In this document: positions 1 through 7,583 of the stretch, one piece after another | How the letters are laid out: every line of letters begins with the position of its first letter | Position numbering within the stretch: position 1 is the stretch's first letter | Origin: Arthrobacter sp. HY1533 | GTDB taxonomy: Bacteria; Actinomycetota; Actinomycetes; Actinomycetales; Micrococcaceae | Assembly (NCBI RefSeq): GCF_027568515.1 | Contig: NZ_JANKZF010000042.1 | Location: 1-32,089, forward strand | Reading direction: 5' to 3' | Length of the DNA: 32,089 nucleotides | The notes under the pieces: model-generated | Told to the model about the DNA's origin: nothing | Databases searched by the model: none | What the model saw: only the letters and a program-made list of their open reading frames with translations | Position numbers and translations under genes: made by a program

Positions 1-64
1 CCCTGCCTCCAGCACGGCCAACACAATCACTTTGTTCTTTCCCATAAACAATGCTCGACCGAAG

Positions 65-121
65 TGGGAACCATGTCTCGAGACATCGGGGAAGTATCAC
101 CTGGGAACTATGTCCTGAGAT
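65..121. repeat. Pair of imperfect direct repeats, probable IS481-type element end
   Basis: Two 20-bp copies, at 65-84 and 102-121, match at 16 of 20 positions around the core ATGTCnnGAGA. They lie in a stretch with no convincing gene. From memory, repeats of this kind (GGAACnATGTC..GAGACA) occur just downstream of IS481-family transposase genes in actinobacteria. I therefore read this as the terminal region of such an element whose transposase lies left of the window, or a solo remnant. No transposase coding sequence is visible here, so the assignment rests on the repeats alone. Confidence 0.4.
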
Positions 122-151
122 CACACACCACCGTCACCGCCAATCGCAAGG

Positions 152-195
152 CCCCTGCTTCCCTTTGTTTAGAAGGAAAGCAGGGGTTTTGTTTT
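152..195 (+). terminator. Rho-independent terminator
   Basis: The arm CCCCTGCTTCCCTT pairs with AAGGAAAGCAGGGG with one mismatch around a short loop, and is followed by TTTTGTTTT. This is a classical intrinsic terminator on the plus strand. It would close a transcript entering from the left of the window. It also precedes the stop of the hydrolase gene running the other way. Confidence 0.75.
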
Positions 196-229
196 GCCCA
201 AAAACAGGGCCGCGGGGAAGCGGCAGATC

Positions 230-874
230 CTATTGGGGACTGGCCAGCAATGCCTTCAGGGCATCAAGGGGATTGGCGACCTCGCCGCCGTGGGAAAACA
301 ACACCCGCCCAGCGTGAATTGCCACAACCCGGCCCAGCGACTCCTGCGCCTGTTGGGCGTCATGGGTGAATGCCGCCGGGGATCGGCGGACGCCTGACCC
401 GTCACTGCCCGCCACATCCCCCGGAAAGAGCACTGAAAGTGCCGGATGAAACAGGCTCCTGTGACCTGGTGTATGCCCGGGGGTTGCCAACGCCAGCAAC
501 CCCCTGACGTCGTCCCCGTCAGCCAGCGCCTTTAGCCCCATTGTTTGGGGCATGTGGGCGTGATCCTCAATGCCGGCCCAAACAACCGGGTTTTGGGTTT
601 TCTTCAGGACCTCGGCCAATCCGCCAGTGTGGTCCATGTGTGAGTGGGTGAGAACAATGTCGCTGACATCCCCCCACGCGTCGTCCATGCCTGCCAGCGC
701 CTTGCCTATGTGCTCCGCACTGCCCGGCATGCCTGTGTCGATGAGGACAACACCATTCGGATGCGGAACGAGGAAGCAGCGAACGTCAAAATCGAGTGGT
801 TCAGGACCCGCAACTCCCGCTGGCAAATGAACGTCCATGACGACGGCTTGGACTGCTGAATTGTCAGCGTTCAT
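230..874 (-). CDS. MBL-fold metallo-hydrolase
   Basis: Predicted 214-residue metallo-beta-lactamase-fold hydrolase, probably a cytoplasmic thioesterase, lactonase or glyoxalase-II-like enzyme. The zinc ligands are visible in order: HSHMDH (77-82), PGH (His134), FPGD (Asp153) and a late SHGG histidine near 196. The frame stays open upstream to 1099, but that extension overlaps the divergent acetyltransferase and is low-complexity. ATG 874 has a purine-rich site (AGGGGTGG) just upstream and begins where the family similarity starts. It shares an 88-bp divergent intergenic region with the next gene. The substrate cannot be read from sequence. Confidence 0.85.
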   Translation of the reverse strand: MNADNSAVQAVVMDVHLPAGVAGPEPLDFDVRCFLVPHPNGVVLIDTGMPGSAEHIGKALAGMDDAWGDVSDIVLTHSHMDHTGGLAEVLKKTQNPVVWAGIEDHAHMPQTMGLKALADGDDVRGLLALATPGHTPGHRSLFHPALSVLFPGDVAGSDGSGVRRSPAAFTHDAQQAQESLGRVVAIHAGRVLFSHGGEVANPLDALKALLASPQ

Positions 875-962
875 GGTGCCACCCCTGCCTTGGTGGAAAG
901 GTTTCTTCAGTATGGGCTTTTGCGTCGACGGCGGCAATGAAACGGGTTCTAGACTGGAAACC

Positions 963-1517
963 ATGAACGAGACTGCGCAGAAGCCCTCCATTGAAATCCG
1001 CCGGATGCTCGAATCCGACAAACCAAAGGTCCTCGAGCTCATTGCCGAGGCCCGTGGAGATGCCCTCAGCCCGGAGGAGCGCGCGGAGCGTGGCTTCATT
1101 CAGGGAACTGTCAACGAAGGGCTGCTCGACGCGGCATTGACGGGCCCCGGCATCTACCTTGCAGTGTCCGGAGATGAGGTGGCCGGGTTCGTGATGTCGT
1201 GGGGTCCGGAACAAATTGGCGAGCAGAACCGGGTCGGCACTGAATCACTGCGCCTCGCGGCGGAAGCCTTCCCCGGCTCCCGCGTCTTCATGTCCGGTCC
1301 CGTGGCAATTTCCGAGCGTTTCCAGGGCCAGGGGCTGTACCGGAAGATGGCCTCCGCCCGTGATGCAGCACTCGCCGGCGATTTCCAGTGCGCCGTCCAG
1401 TTCGTTGACACCGCAAACGTAAAGTCGCTGAACGTGCACCGCCACATGGGAATGACGGAACTGGAGCAGTTTGAGGCCAACGGCAGCCAGTTCGTCCCCT
1501 TCGCCTACGCACTGTAG
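963..1517 (+). CDS. GNAT family N-acetyltransferase
   Basis: Predicted 184-residue GNAT-fold acyltransferase. The acetyl-CoA pyrophosphate loop is seen as RFQGQGLYRKM, matching the R/Q-x-x-G-x-G/A signature, followed by the usual C-terminal block (TANVKSLNVHRHMGM) in which an Asn and a His-rich helix support the fold. ATG 963 is preferred over an upstream start at 837 because that extension runs antisense into the hydrolase gene. A GGAAAC stretch lies 4-9 bases upstream. The substrate is unknown. A hairpin with a T-run 65 bp after the stop probably ends the transcript. Confidence 0.85.
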   Translation: MNETAQKPSIEIRRMLESDKPKVLELIAEARGDALSPEERAERGFIQGTVNEGLLDAALTGPGIYLAVSGDEVAGFVMSWGPEQIGEQNRVGTESLRLAAEAFPGSRVFMSGPVAISERFQGQGLYRKMASARDAALAGDFQCAVQFVDTANVKSLNVHRHMGMTELEQFEANGSQFVPFAYAL

Positions 1518-1582
1518 AGAGGAAACCGGGACCACCGCGCTGCCTTGGGCACCCGCGCCCTGAATTGCTAAGCTTGGGCATC

Positions 1583-1608
1583 CGCCGATGCCTTCGGCGA
1601 GCTTTTTT
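1583..1608 (+). terminator. Rho-independent terminator after GNAT gene
   Basis: CGCCGA and TCGGCG form a 6-bp stem around TGCCT, followed by AGCTTTTTT. The flanking AAGCT upstream and AGCTT downstream could extend the stem. It lies 65 bp after the acetyltransferase stop on the same strand. Confidence 0.6.
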
Positions 1609-1687
1609 CGTTGCACGCCACATCTGCGTGGCCGAAAGCAACGACTACCCCGGCCCGCACACGAGGGCCGTCGAACAAAGGAAACCA

Positions 1688-1825
1688 TTGGGTACTCAAG
1701 TAACTGACCAGCACTCAGAAAACGCGCACGGAGAGCCCAGCGCCCTGGCCAGCAACATCATCGGCTACGGGACTGTGGTCGGCGGTGCCGTCTGCTTCGG
1801 CCTCCTGATCTGGCTCGGCCTGTAG
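1688..1825 (+). CDS. Small single-span membrane peptide, hypothetical
   Basis: A 45-residue reading frame. The first 22 or so residues are polar, followed by one hydrophobic segment (roughly residues 23-45, from NIIGYG to the C-terminal WLGL) ending at the last residue. The start chosen is TTG 1688 because AAAGGA sits 6 bases upstream; the longer frame from 1565 crosses a terminator hairpin. It is flanked by two terminators, which suggests its own transcript. I do not recognise a family. Typical roles for such peptides are membrane regulators or complex subunits, but nothing here proves it. Confidence 0.55.
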   Translation: MGTQVTDQHSENAHGEPSALASNIIGYGTVVGGAVCFGLLIWLGL

Positions 1826-1840
1826 CAACTAAACGCCTGG

Positions 1841-1873
1841 CAAGAACGCCCATCAATTTGATGGGCGTTCTTG
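1841..1873. terminator. Strong bidirectional terminator hairpin
   Basis: A perfect inverted repeat with 16-bp arms and almost no spacer (real loop about 3 nt). It lies between the stop of the small membrane peptide and the stop of the convergent excalibur gene. AAACG before and CGTTT after allow use from both directions. Confidence 0.75.
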
Positions 1874-1913
1874 CGTTTCACGGGCCCGGAATCAAGGCCT
1901 GTGGCTGCTGCGC

Positions 1914-2765
1914 CTACCGCTCACAGGCAATGCCGTCGCTGTCACCGTCCATTTTGGGCCGGTAGCCGGGCTGTCCAATGTACAGAGGGGCCGCTCCAGC
2001 GGCCTTGGCCTCCGAGCAATTCGCGTAGTAAACGTCCCCGGCGGGAGCCTCCAGCAACGGCTGAATGGGCGGAGCCTGCTGCTGTGCCGCCTTTTCGGCT
2101 GCCACCCGTGCCGCCTCATCCGCCGCTGCCTGAACCGCTGCAGCCTGTTCGGCGGCGGCCTTCTCGGCCGCAGCCTTCTCTGCCGCGGCCTTTTCGGCAA
2201 CGGCCTTCTCCTGGGCCACGCGGGTGACTTCAGCCCTCTCGGCCAGGAGCGTCTTGGAGTCCTTTTCCGTCATCCACACCAGGACCCCCTTGTCATTTTT
2301 GGTGCAATTGAGGGTTCCGCCGGGTTCAACAAATGACGTGCCTTCAGAGGCGCATTCGTCGAGCAGCCTACTTTTGGGCGTGGGGGTTGGACTGGGCGAC
2401 GGAGTTGCGGTAACCGTAGCCACAACCTTTGTCTCCGCCAGCGGGACCATGGTGCTGGGTGCTGGATCTGCCGCAGCAGTAGCGACAAAGCCCAGAACCA
2501 GGGCGGCGAAGCCGGCACCCACGGCAGCTCCAGCTCCCTTGCGGTGGGGCAGTCCGAGCCATGATCTGCGTCCGAAGACCAAGGAATACAGGGCCGTCAC
2601 TATGAGGAACAGGGCGAACAGGACCAGCCAGGCGCCGAACGCTCCGGCAACGCCGGAGACCAGCATGAGGATGAGCAGAAGAAGCCAAATCCCCGCAGTA
2701 ATCCAGAATGATTTTTTGGGGCGCCTGCCGGCTTTACTGGTCCCCGCAGAAAAGGTGTTTGTCAT
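1914..2765 (-). CDS. Membrane protein with C-terminal excalibur calcium-binding domain
   Basis: A 283-residue protein. Two adjacent hydrophobic segments (about 20-41 and 43-65) and a third (78-99) anchor it in the membrane. A linker follows, then an alanine/glutamate/lysine-rich helical stretch with repeated AAAEK units (about 185-235), likely a coiled coil spanning the wall. The last 38 residues are an excalibur domain with paired cysteines (YANCSEA and GIACER) and the acidic loop DGDSDG that resembles a calcium EF-hand loop. ATG 2765 has a clear GGAGGA site; the upstream extension to 2909 lacks one. It probably acts outside the membrane in cell-envelope or calcium-dependent processes; the ligand is inferred from the domain family. 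Confidence 0.8.
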   Translation of the reverse strand: MTNTFSAGTSKAGRRPKKSFWITAGIWLLLLILMLVSGVAGAFGAWLVLFALFLIVTALYSLVFGRRSWLGLPHRKGAGAAVGAGFAALVLGFVATAAADPAPSTMVPLAETKVVATVTATPSPSPTPTPKSRLLDECASEGTSFVEPGGTLNCTKNDKGVLVWMTEKDSKTLLAERAEVTRVAQEKAVAEKAAAEKAAAEKAAAEQAAAVQAAADEAARVAAEKAAQQQAPPIQPLLEAPAGDVYYANCSEAKAAGAAPLYIGQPGYRPKMDGDSDGIACER

Positions 2766-2835
2766 GAAGTCCTCCGCAAGAATGAAAAATGCAACGAAGC
2801 GATGATTCACCAGTCCGGTGAACGGCCAGTGTAGG

Positions 2836-2857
2836 ACACAGAGAACACACAGGGACC
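2836..2857 (+). promoter_or_regulatory. Tandem 11-bp direct repeat, candidate response-regulator site
   Basis: ACACAGAGAAC is followed directly by ACACAGGGACC (9 of 11 identical). OmpR/PhoB-type regulators generally bind two head-to-tail half-sites about 11 bp apart, so this is a candidate autoregulatory site. It lies 39 bp before the regulator start and within the divergent region shared with the excalibur gene. Confidence 0.4.
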
Positions 2858-2896
2858 ATTCAGCCAGCATCGTGACGCGTGCCAGAGAATGAAGAC

Positions 2897-3643
2897 ATGG
2901 AATTTCCACGCCCGGCCACCGAACCTGCCACCCTCCCCAAGCTGACCCGCACCGACGGCGAACCCATCCGCGCGCTCGTGGTGGACGACGAACCGGAGTT
3001 GGCCGATCTCATGCGCCGCGGACTGGAGATGACCGGCTGGCAGGTGGAAACGGCCCACGACGGGTTTGAGGCAATGAACATCGCCCGGGGCTTCATGCCA
3101 GACGTGCTGGTGCTGGACATCATGATGCCCGGCATGGACGGCGTGGAACTGCTCCAGCGCATCCGCTCCATCCACCCCGACGTCCCCGCGCTCTTCCTGA
3201 CCGCCAAGGACGCCGTGGCGGACAAGGTCACGGGCCTGCAGGCAGGGGGCGACGACTACGTCAGCAAGCCCTTCAGCATGAAGGAGGTCCTGCTGCGCCT
3301 CCACCGCATTGTGCAGCGCTCGGGCATCACCGCCCCGGATTCGGCCCAACTGAGCGTCGGCGACCTTTCCCTGAACAAGGACACCAAGGCGGTCCAGCGG
3401 GCGGGGACCGAAATCGCCTTGACCACCACCGAATACGAGCTTCTGAAGTTCCTCATGGAAAACCCGCGCCACGTGCTGAGCAAGTCCCGCATCCTTGACC
3501 GCGTCTGGAACTACGACTTCGGCGGCCAGAGCAACATTGTTGAGCTGTACATTTCCTACCTGCGCAAGAAAATCGATGCCGACCGCGAACCCATGATCCA
3601 CACCGTCCGCGGCTCCGGCTACGTGATCAAGCCATGCCAGTGA
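2897..3643 (+). CDS. OmpR-family two-component response regulator
   Basis: A 248-residue DNA-binding response regulator. The receiver domain (about 25-140) has the acidic pair Asp30-Asp31, the phospho-acceptor Asp74 (LVLDIMMPG), Thr102 and Lys124 (SKPF). A winged-helix domain of the OmpR/PhoB type fills the C-terminal half, ending in HTVRGSGYVIK. ATG 2897 is chosen with AGAGAA upstream; an in-frame GTG at 2879 is possible but has no good site. Its end overlaps the kinase gene start by 10 bp, so the two are translated together. The downstream membrane and YcnI genes suggest envelope or copper-related control. Confidence 0.92.
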   Translation: MEFPRPATEPATLPKLTRTDGEPIRALVVDDEPELADLMRRGLEMTGWQVETAHDGFEAMNIARGFMPDVLVLDIMMPGMDGVELLQRIRSIHPDVPALFLTAKDAVADKVTGLQAGGDDYVSKPFSMKEVLLRLHRIVQRSGITAPDSAQLSVGDLSLNKDTKAVQRAGTEIALTTTEYELLKFLMENPRHVLSKSRILDRVWNYDFGGQSNIVELYISYLRKKIDADREPMIHTVRGSGYVIKPCQ

Positions 3644-5298
3644 CCACCCCCGCAGCCCCCGCCACACCACCGCGGACAGCGGCAACGGCCCGCGCCAAGG
3701 AACTCCTGCACCCGGCCTCGTGGCACTTGAGCACCCGCCTGGTGGTGGTGATGCTCGCCCTGTTGACAGTCATTTGCGCACTCGTGGGCATGGTCAGCTA
3801 CACAGCCCTGAGCGTCACCGTGAAAAGCCAGCTCGACGCCTCCCTCCAGCAGGCCGCCGTGCGCACCGCCGCCTACTACACCAGCCCCGGCACCACGGGC
3901 CCGGGCCCCGACCCCCTCAACGCCCGGGCCACGAGCGCAGGCCAGTTGAGCGCGGTCCTGAGTGACGGCGTCGTCCATTACGCCGGAATCCTCTCCAGCC
4001 GCGGCACCCGGCAGCAACTGACCACGGCCGACGCCGACATCCTGGCAGGCCTGTCCACCAACGGGACATTCAGCGACAGGACACTCTCGATCGGCGAGTA
4101 CCGCCTCGCCGCCCAGGCAGTCCCCAACGGCGACACCCTCATCACCGGCCTCCCCCTGGCCGCCACCAAACAGACACTGCAAACGCTGGTGGTGTCCATC
4201 ATCCTTGTCTCGCTCGCCGGGCTGCTGGCGCTGGGCTGGGCAGGCACCGCCATCATCCGGCGCAGCCTGCGCCCCCTGGCCGTGCTCTCCGGCACGGCCA
4301 CCAAGGTGGCCACGCTAAGGCTCGACGCCGGCGAGGTCGCCCTGAGTGCGCGCGTCCCAGAAGCGGCCGCCCGGCCCGGGACGGAAGTGGGCAACGTGGG
4401 CCACGCATTCAACGCCATGTTGGAGAACGTCTCGCACGCCCTGCAGGCCCGCCAGCACAGCGAAACCAAGCTGCGCCGCTTCGTGGCCGATGCCAGCCAT
4501 GAACTCCGCACGCCCCTGACGGCGATCCGCGGCTACGCCGAGCTGCTTTCCATGACCGAGCCGCTGAGCACCGACGGGCAGACCGCGCTGGGCCGGGTGC
4601 AGGCCCAGTCGGTGCGGATGAGCAAGCTGGTCGAGGACCTGCTGACCCTGGCCCGGCTGGACGAGCAGCAGGCCGCCGCGGGAACGGCTGCCCCATCGCA
4701 GGGCGGCAGGAACCACGCTGCGGCCGCGGTTCAGGCCCCCGTGAACGTGAGCCCCCTGGTCATGGAGGCCGTGCGCGACATCCAGGTGGCCACCCCGGGC
4801 CACGAATGGCAGTTCACGGTCCCCGACGAACCCGTTGAGGCGGCCTGCGGGGAATCCGCCCTGCGCCAGGTGCTGCTGAACCTGCTCTCCAATGCCGCCA
4901 AGCACACACCCACCGGAACGGCGGTCCACACCTCGCTGTCGCAGGCGCCTGACGGCAGCGTTGTGCTGGAGGTCAGCGACAACGGCCCCGGCATCGACCC
5001 CGCCTTCCTGGCCGTGGTCTTTGACCGGTTCTCGCGCGCCGACACTGCCCGGACCGGCACCACCGGCAGCACGGGGCTGGGCCTGAGCATTGTGCAGGGC
5101 ATGGTGCAGGCCCATGGCGGCACCGTGCAGGCTGCAAGTGTGCCCGGACGGACCACCTTCACGGTCAGGCTGCCCGGTGCAGCCTCCCCGCAGGCCCCCG
5201 CCAAGGCCACTCCCCGGGCCCCCGCGCCTGCGCCCAATGTGACAGCCAATCCGCAGGGCCTTCCGCCCCGAATGCCAGACAGGGGAATTCCCCGATAA
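3634..5298 (+). CDS. Sensor histidine kinase
   Basis: A 554-residue membrane sensor kinase, cognate to the regulator it overlaps. An N-terminal tail precedes the first membrane helix (about 36-56). An extracytoplasmic sensor region of about 120 residues has no recognisable domain. The second helix (about 183-208) leads to a HAMP linker. The HisKA motif SHELRTPL carries the phospho-accepting His289. The ATPase domain shows the N box (LLNLLSNAAKHT), G1 (DNGPGI), F box (FDRFSRAD) and G2 (GSTGLGLSI). The final 40 residues are Pro/Ala-rich and probably disordered. The signal sensed cannot be read from sequence. Confidence 0.92.
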   Translation: MPVTTPAAPATPPRTAATARAKELLHPASWHLSTRLVVVMLALLTVICALVGMVSYTALSVTVKSQLDASLQQAAVRTAAYYTSPGTTGPGPDPLNARATSAGQLSAVLSDGVVHYAGILSSRGTRQQLTTADADILAGLSTNGTFSDRTLSIGEYRLAAQAVPNGDTLITGLPLAATKQTLQTLVVSIILVSLAGLLALGWAGTAIIRRSLRPLAVLSGTATKVATLRLDAGEVALSARVPEAAARPGTEVGNVGHAFNAMLENVSHALQARQHSETKLRRFVADASHELRTPLTAIRGYAELLSMTEPLSTDGQTALGRVQAQSVRMSKLVEDLLTLARLDEQQAAAGTAAPSQGGRNHAAAAVQAPVNVSPLVMEAVRDIQVATPGHEWQFTVPDEPVEAACGESALRQVLLNLLSNAAKHTPTGTAVHTSLSQAPDGSVVLEVSDNGPGIDPAFLAVVFDRFSRADTARTGTTGSTGLGLSIVQGMVQAHGGTVQAASVPGRTTFTVRLPGAASPQAPAKATPRAPAPAPNVTANPQGLPPRMPDRGIPR

Positions 5299-5335
5299 GC
5301 TGGGAAAGTTGGCCAGAGCGCGGAAGGGAGCACAC

Positions 5336-5983
5336 ATGGACCACGCGCCATTTCGGCTCCTGCGCACCTCGCTGGTCGGCGCCACCATCATTGGCCTGGC
5401 AGCCGGCGCCCACCTGCTGGGTGGCGGCACACTCCCGGCCCCCGGCATCATGGTTGGCATCCTGGCCCTGCACGTGCTGTGCTCAACGGTTGCCACCAAG
5501 TTCAAGCTCTCGATCCCTGCCATGGCCGGCCTGCTGGGCAGCAGCCAAATAGTGCTCCACCAGGCGTTCGACGCCCTGTCCCACGGCGCCCACGCAACCG
5601 GTGTTGGCGGGGCAGCCGCCGCGGGCCACCACGGCATGACGGCCGAGGCCCACGCGGCCAGCCTGCTCGCCGCGGCCGCGCCACTGGCGGACCCGGCCAC
5701 CGCATCGCTGGGCCATGCGGCCGGGATGTCCGGCTGGATGTTGGCCGCCCACATTGCAGCCACCCTGGCCGCCGCCGGACTCCTCGCCTATGGCGAAAGC
5801 GCCCTCTGGGCCCTCGCGGGCTGGCTGCGGCCGCTCTGCCAAAGCGCCGCCGTCATCCGGCTTATCCCGGTGCAGGACGCCCGGCCCCGCATTGTGCCGC
5901 GCCCCCTGCCGCGCCTGCCGTGGCGCAATCTGCGCCCCAACACCCGGCGCGGCCCGCCCGCCGCTGCAGCAGTCTTCGCCTGA
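5336..5983 (+). CDS. Four-helix His-rich integral membrane protein
   Basis: A 215-residue membrane protein I cannot place in a named family. Four hydrophobic segments are visible (about 10-30, 38-58, 62-82 and 128-155). The loop between helices 3 and 4 is rich in His, Ala and Met (HGAHATG, GHHGM, AEAHAAS), with further histidines inside helices. The C-terminal 35 residues are Arg/Pro-rich. ATG 5336 has AAGGGAG upstream. It begins 37 bp after the kinase and precedes a YcnI gene, a context that fits metal binding or transport, possibly copper. That role is inferred from composition and neighbours. Confidence 0.7.
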   Translation: MDHAPFRLLRTSLVGATIIGLAAGAHLLGGGTLPAPGIMVGILALHVLCSTVATKFKLSIPAMAGLLGSSQIVLHQAFDALSHGAHATGVGGAAAAGHHGMTAEAHAASLLAAAAPLADPATASLGHAAGMSGWMLAAHIAATLAAAGLLAYGESALWALAGWLRPLCQSAAVIRLIPVQDARPRIVPRPLPRLPWRNLRPNTRRGPPAAAAVFA

Positions 5984-6049
5984 CGCCCTGTCGAACCAGT
6001 CACAGGGCGCGATTCCCTGTAATTTTTTCCTGTTCGAAAGGCTTATGCC

Positions 6050-6754
6050 ATGCGCATTTCACGCACCCTCAAGACCACCCTTGCCCTCGGAGCCACGAGC
6101 GGCCTGATGCTGCTGGGGCTGGGCAGCGCCTCCGCCCACGTCAGCGCCACCCCCACCGAAACGGCCGCCGGCGCCTACACGCTGGTCACCTTTGCCACGG
6201 GCCACGGCTGCGACGGCTCGCCCACCACGTCGATGACCATCACGCTGCCCAAGGAACTCAACGACGCCACGCCCACGGTCAACCCGAACTGGACCATCAG
6301 CAAGGCGACGGAAAAGCTGGACACCCCCCTCACGCTGCCCAACGGCAGCAAGGTCAGCGAGCGCACCGCGTCCATCACGTACACGGCCAAGACTCCCCTG
6401 CCCGACCACCAGCGCGACACCTTCACCCTGTCCCTGCAGCTGCCCGACGTCGCCGCCGGCACCACCCTGCACTTCCCCACGCTGCAGAAGTGCGAGACCG
6501 GGCAGACAGACTGGAAGGAAATCCCGGCCGCCGGCGCCGACCACGACTCCGTGGACGCCCCGGCACCCTCACTGACCATCACGGCGGCAGTGGCCGGCGA
6601 CGCCCACGGTGCACACGGCGCGGACGCGACTTCCGAGACCGCTGAAACGTCCGACGGCGGCACCACCTGGCCGGCATGGCTCGGCCTGTGTGCCGGGCTG
6701 GCCGGGCTGGTCCTGGGCGGCCTGGCCTTCCTGCGCACCTCCCGCAAGGCTTAG
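6050..6754 (+). CDS. ycnI: YcnI/DUF1775 family copper-associated exported protein
   Basis: A 234-residue secreted, membrane-anchored protein of the YcnI (DUF1775) family. The signal peptide ends SASA-H, so the mature protein would start at His30. In Bacillus YcnI the N-terminal histidine binds Cu(II). The family signature GHGCDGSPTTSM follows, with the beta-rich domain to about residue 180. An Asp/His/Gly-containing linker (AHGAHGAD) leads to one C-terminal helix and a short basic tail (RTSRKA), giving an anchored outward-facing domain. GAAAGG lies upstream of the ATG. It probably handles copper outside the membrane, together with the membrane protein before it. Confidence 0.88.
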   Translation: MRISRTLKTTLALGATSGLMLLGLGSASAHVSATPTETAAGAYTLVTFATGHGCDGSPTTSMTITLPKELNDATPTVNPNWTISKATEKLDTPLTLPNGSKVSERTASITYTAKTPLPDHQRDTFTLSLQLPDVAAGTTLHFPTLQKCETGQTDWKEIPAAGADHDSVDAPAPSLTITAAVAGDAHGAHGADATSETAETSDGGTTWPAWLGLCAGLAGLVLGGLAFLRTSRKA

Positions 6755-6759
6755 CATCC

Positions 6760-6793
6760 GCGCAGGGGCGGGCGGGATGGTCCGCCCCTGCGC
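6760..6793 (+). terminator. GC-rich hairpin after ycnI
   Basis: A perfect 12-bp inverted repeat (GCGCAGGGGCGG / CCGCCCCTGCGC) with a 10-nt loop, starting 6 bp after the ycnI stop. There is no T-run, so it may terminate poorly or stabilise the mRNA end. It separates the kinase/ycnI operon from the lipoprotein gene. Confidence 0.5.
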
Positions 6794-6889
6794 GTTGGCG
6801 CCCGTGCGAATGCGCAGGGGAGCCAGCGCGCGACACACCGGGGGCCCGGCCGGGTTGACTCGGGATTGCTGTGGGGCAAAAGTGGGGGC

Positions 6890-7549
6890 ATGACTATTCC
6901 CCCGAGAAGCCGCACCTACAAGCCCCACGCAGCCAGGATCCTGGCACTTGCTTCGGTCCTGGCCCTGGGGGCGACTCTCTCGGCGTGCGCCCCGCGGGAA
7001 TCAACGGGCTCCGAAACCACGGCACCGGCCACCTCGGCCGGCCCCAGCGCCACCGCACCTGCCGAGACCGGGGAGGCCACGCCGTCGTCCGCCCCAAGCA
7101 GCGCACCGGCAGCCACCACGCCGGCCCCTCCCCCGCTGTGCACGGCGGCCTCGCTCGCGGGATCCCTGGATGACACCGGTGGTGGCGCGGCCGGGCACAT
7201 CTACATGAAGCTTATTGTGAGCAACAGTTCCAGTGCGGACTGCATCCTTGACGGGTACCCGGGGGTTTCGCTGGTTGCGGCCGGAAGCACGGAACCGATC
7301 GGCGAACCCGCCGAGCGCGATGCGTCGGCACCCTCCAGCGGTCCCATCACCCTGGCTCCGGGCGACAGCGCCGCCGCGGTGCTGCGCTACACGCAGGCAG
7401 GGAACTACCAGGACTGCAACCGTGTGGATGCCGCTGCCGTGCTGGTGTACCCGCCCAGCGCGACGGACAGCCTGTCGATCGCGCGCCCGTTGACCGCCTG
7501 CAGCAATGCAGGGATCAAGCTGCTCACGATTGGTGCTTTCCAGCCGTAG
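6890..7549 (+). CDS. DUF4232-type lipoprotein
   Basis: A 219-residue predicted lipoprotein. A basic N-terminus and hydrophobic stretch end in the lipobox LSAC, with the acylated Cys33. A Ser/Thr/Ala/Pro-rich linker runs to about residue 85. The C-terminal domain resembles DUF4232: an early Cys, an SNSSSADCIL-like strand, GYPGVSL, a proline/glycine-rich turn and a late cysteine near TACSNAG, likely disulfide-forming outside the cell. ATG 6890 is used with GTGGGGG upstream. Function unknown. It lies after the ycnI hairpin, so it may be transcribed separately. Confidence 0.8.
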   Translation: MTIPPRSRTYKPHAARILALASVLALGATLSACAPRESTGSETTAPATSAGPSATAPAETGEATPSSAPSSAPAATTPAPPPLCTAASLAGSLDDTGGGAAGHIYMKLIVSNSSSADCILDGYPGVSLVAAGSTEPIGEPAERDASAPSSGPITLAPGDSAAAVLRYTQAGNYQDCNRVDAAAVLVYPPSATDSLSIARPLTACSNAGIKLLTIGAFQP

Positions 7550-7583
7550 CGCGGCGTCCAGCCCCGGCGCGGACAGTCGGGGC

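Noticed and set aside
230-1099. Long form of the MBL hydrolase starting at 1099
   Set aside because: The extra 75 residues overlap the divergent acetyltransferase and lack family similarity; ATG 874 has a ribosome site.
4315-5763. Open frame of 482 codons on the minus strand
   Set aside because: Antisense to the sensor kinase and the membrane protein genes, both supported by clear motifs or context.
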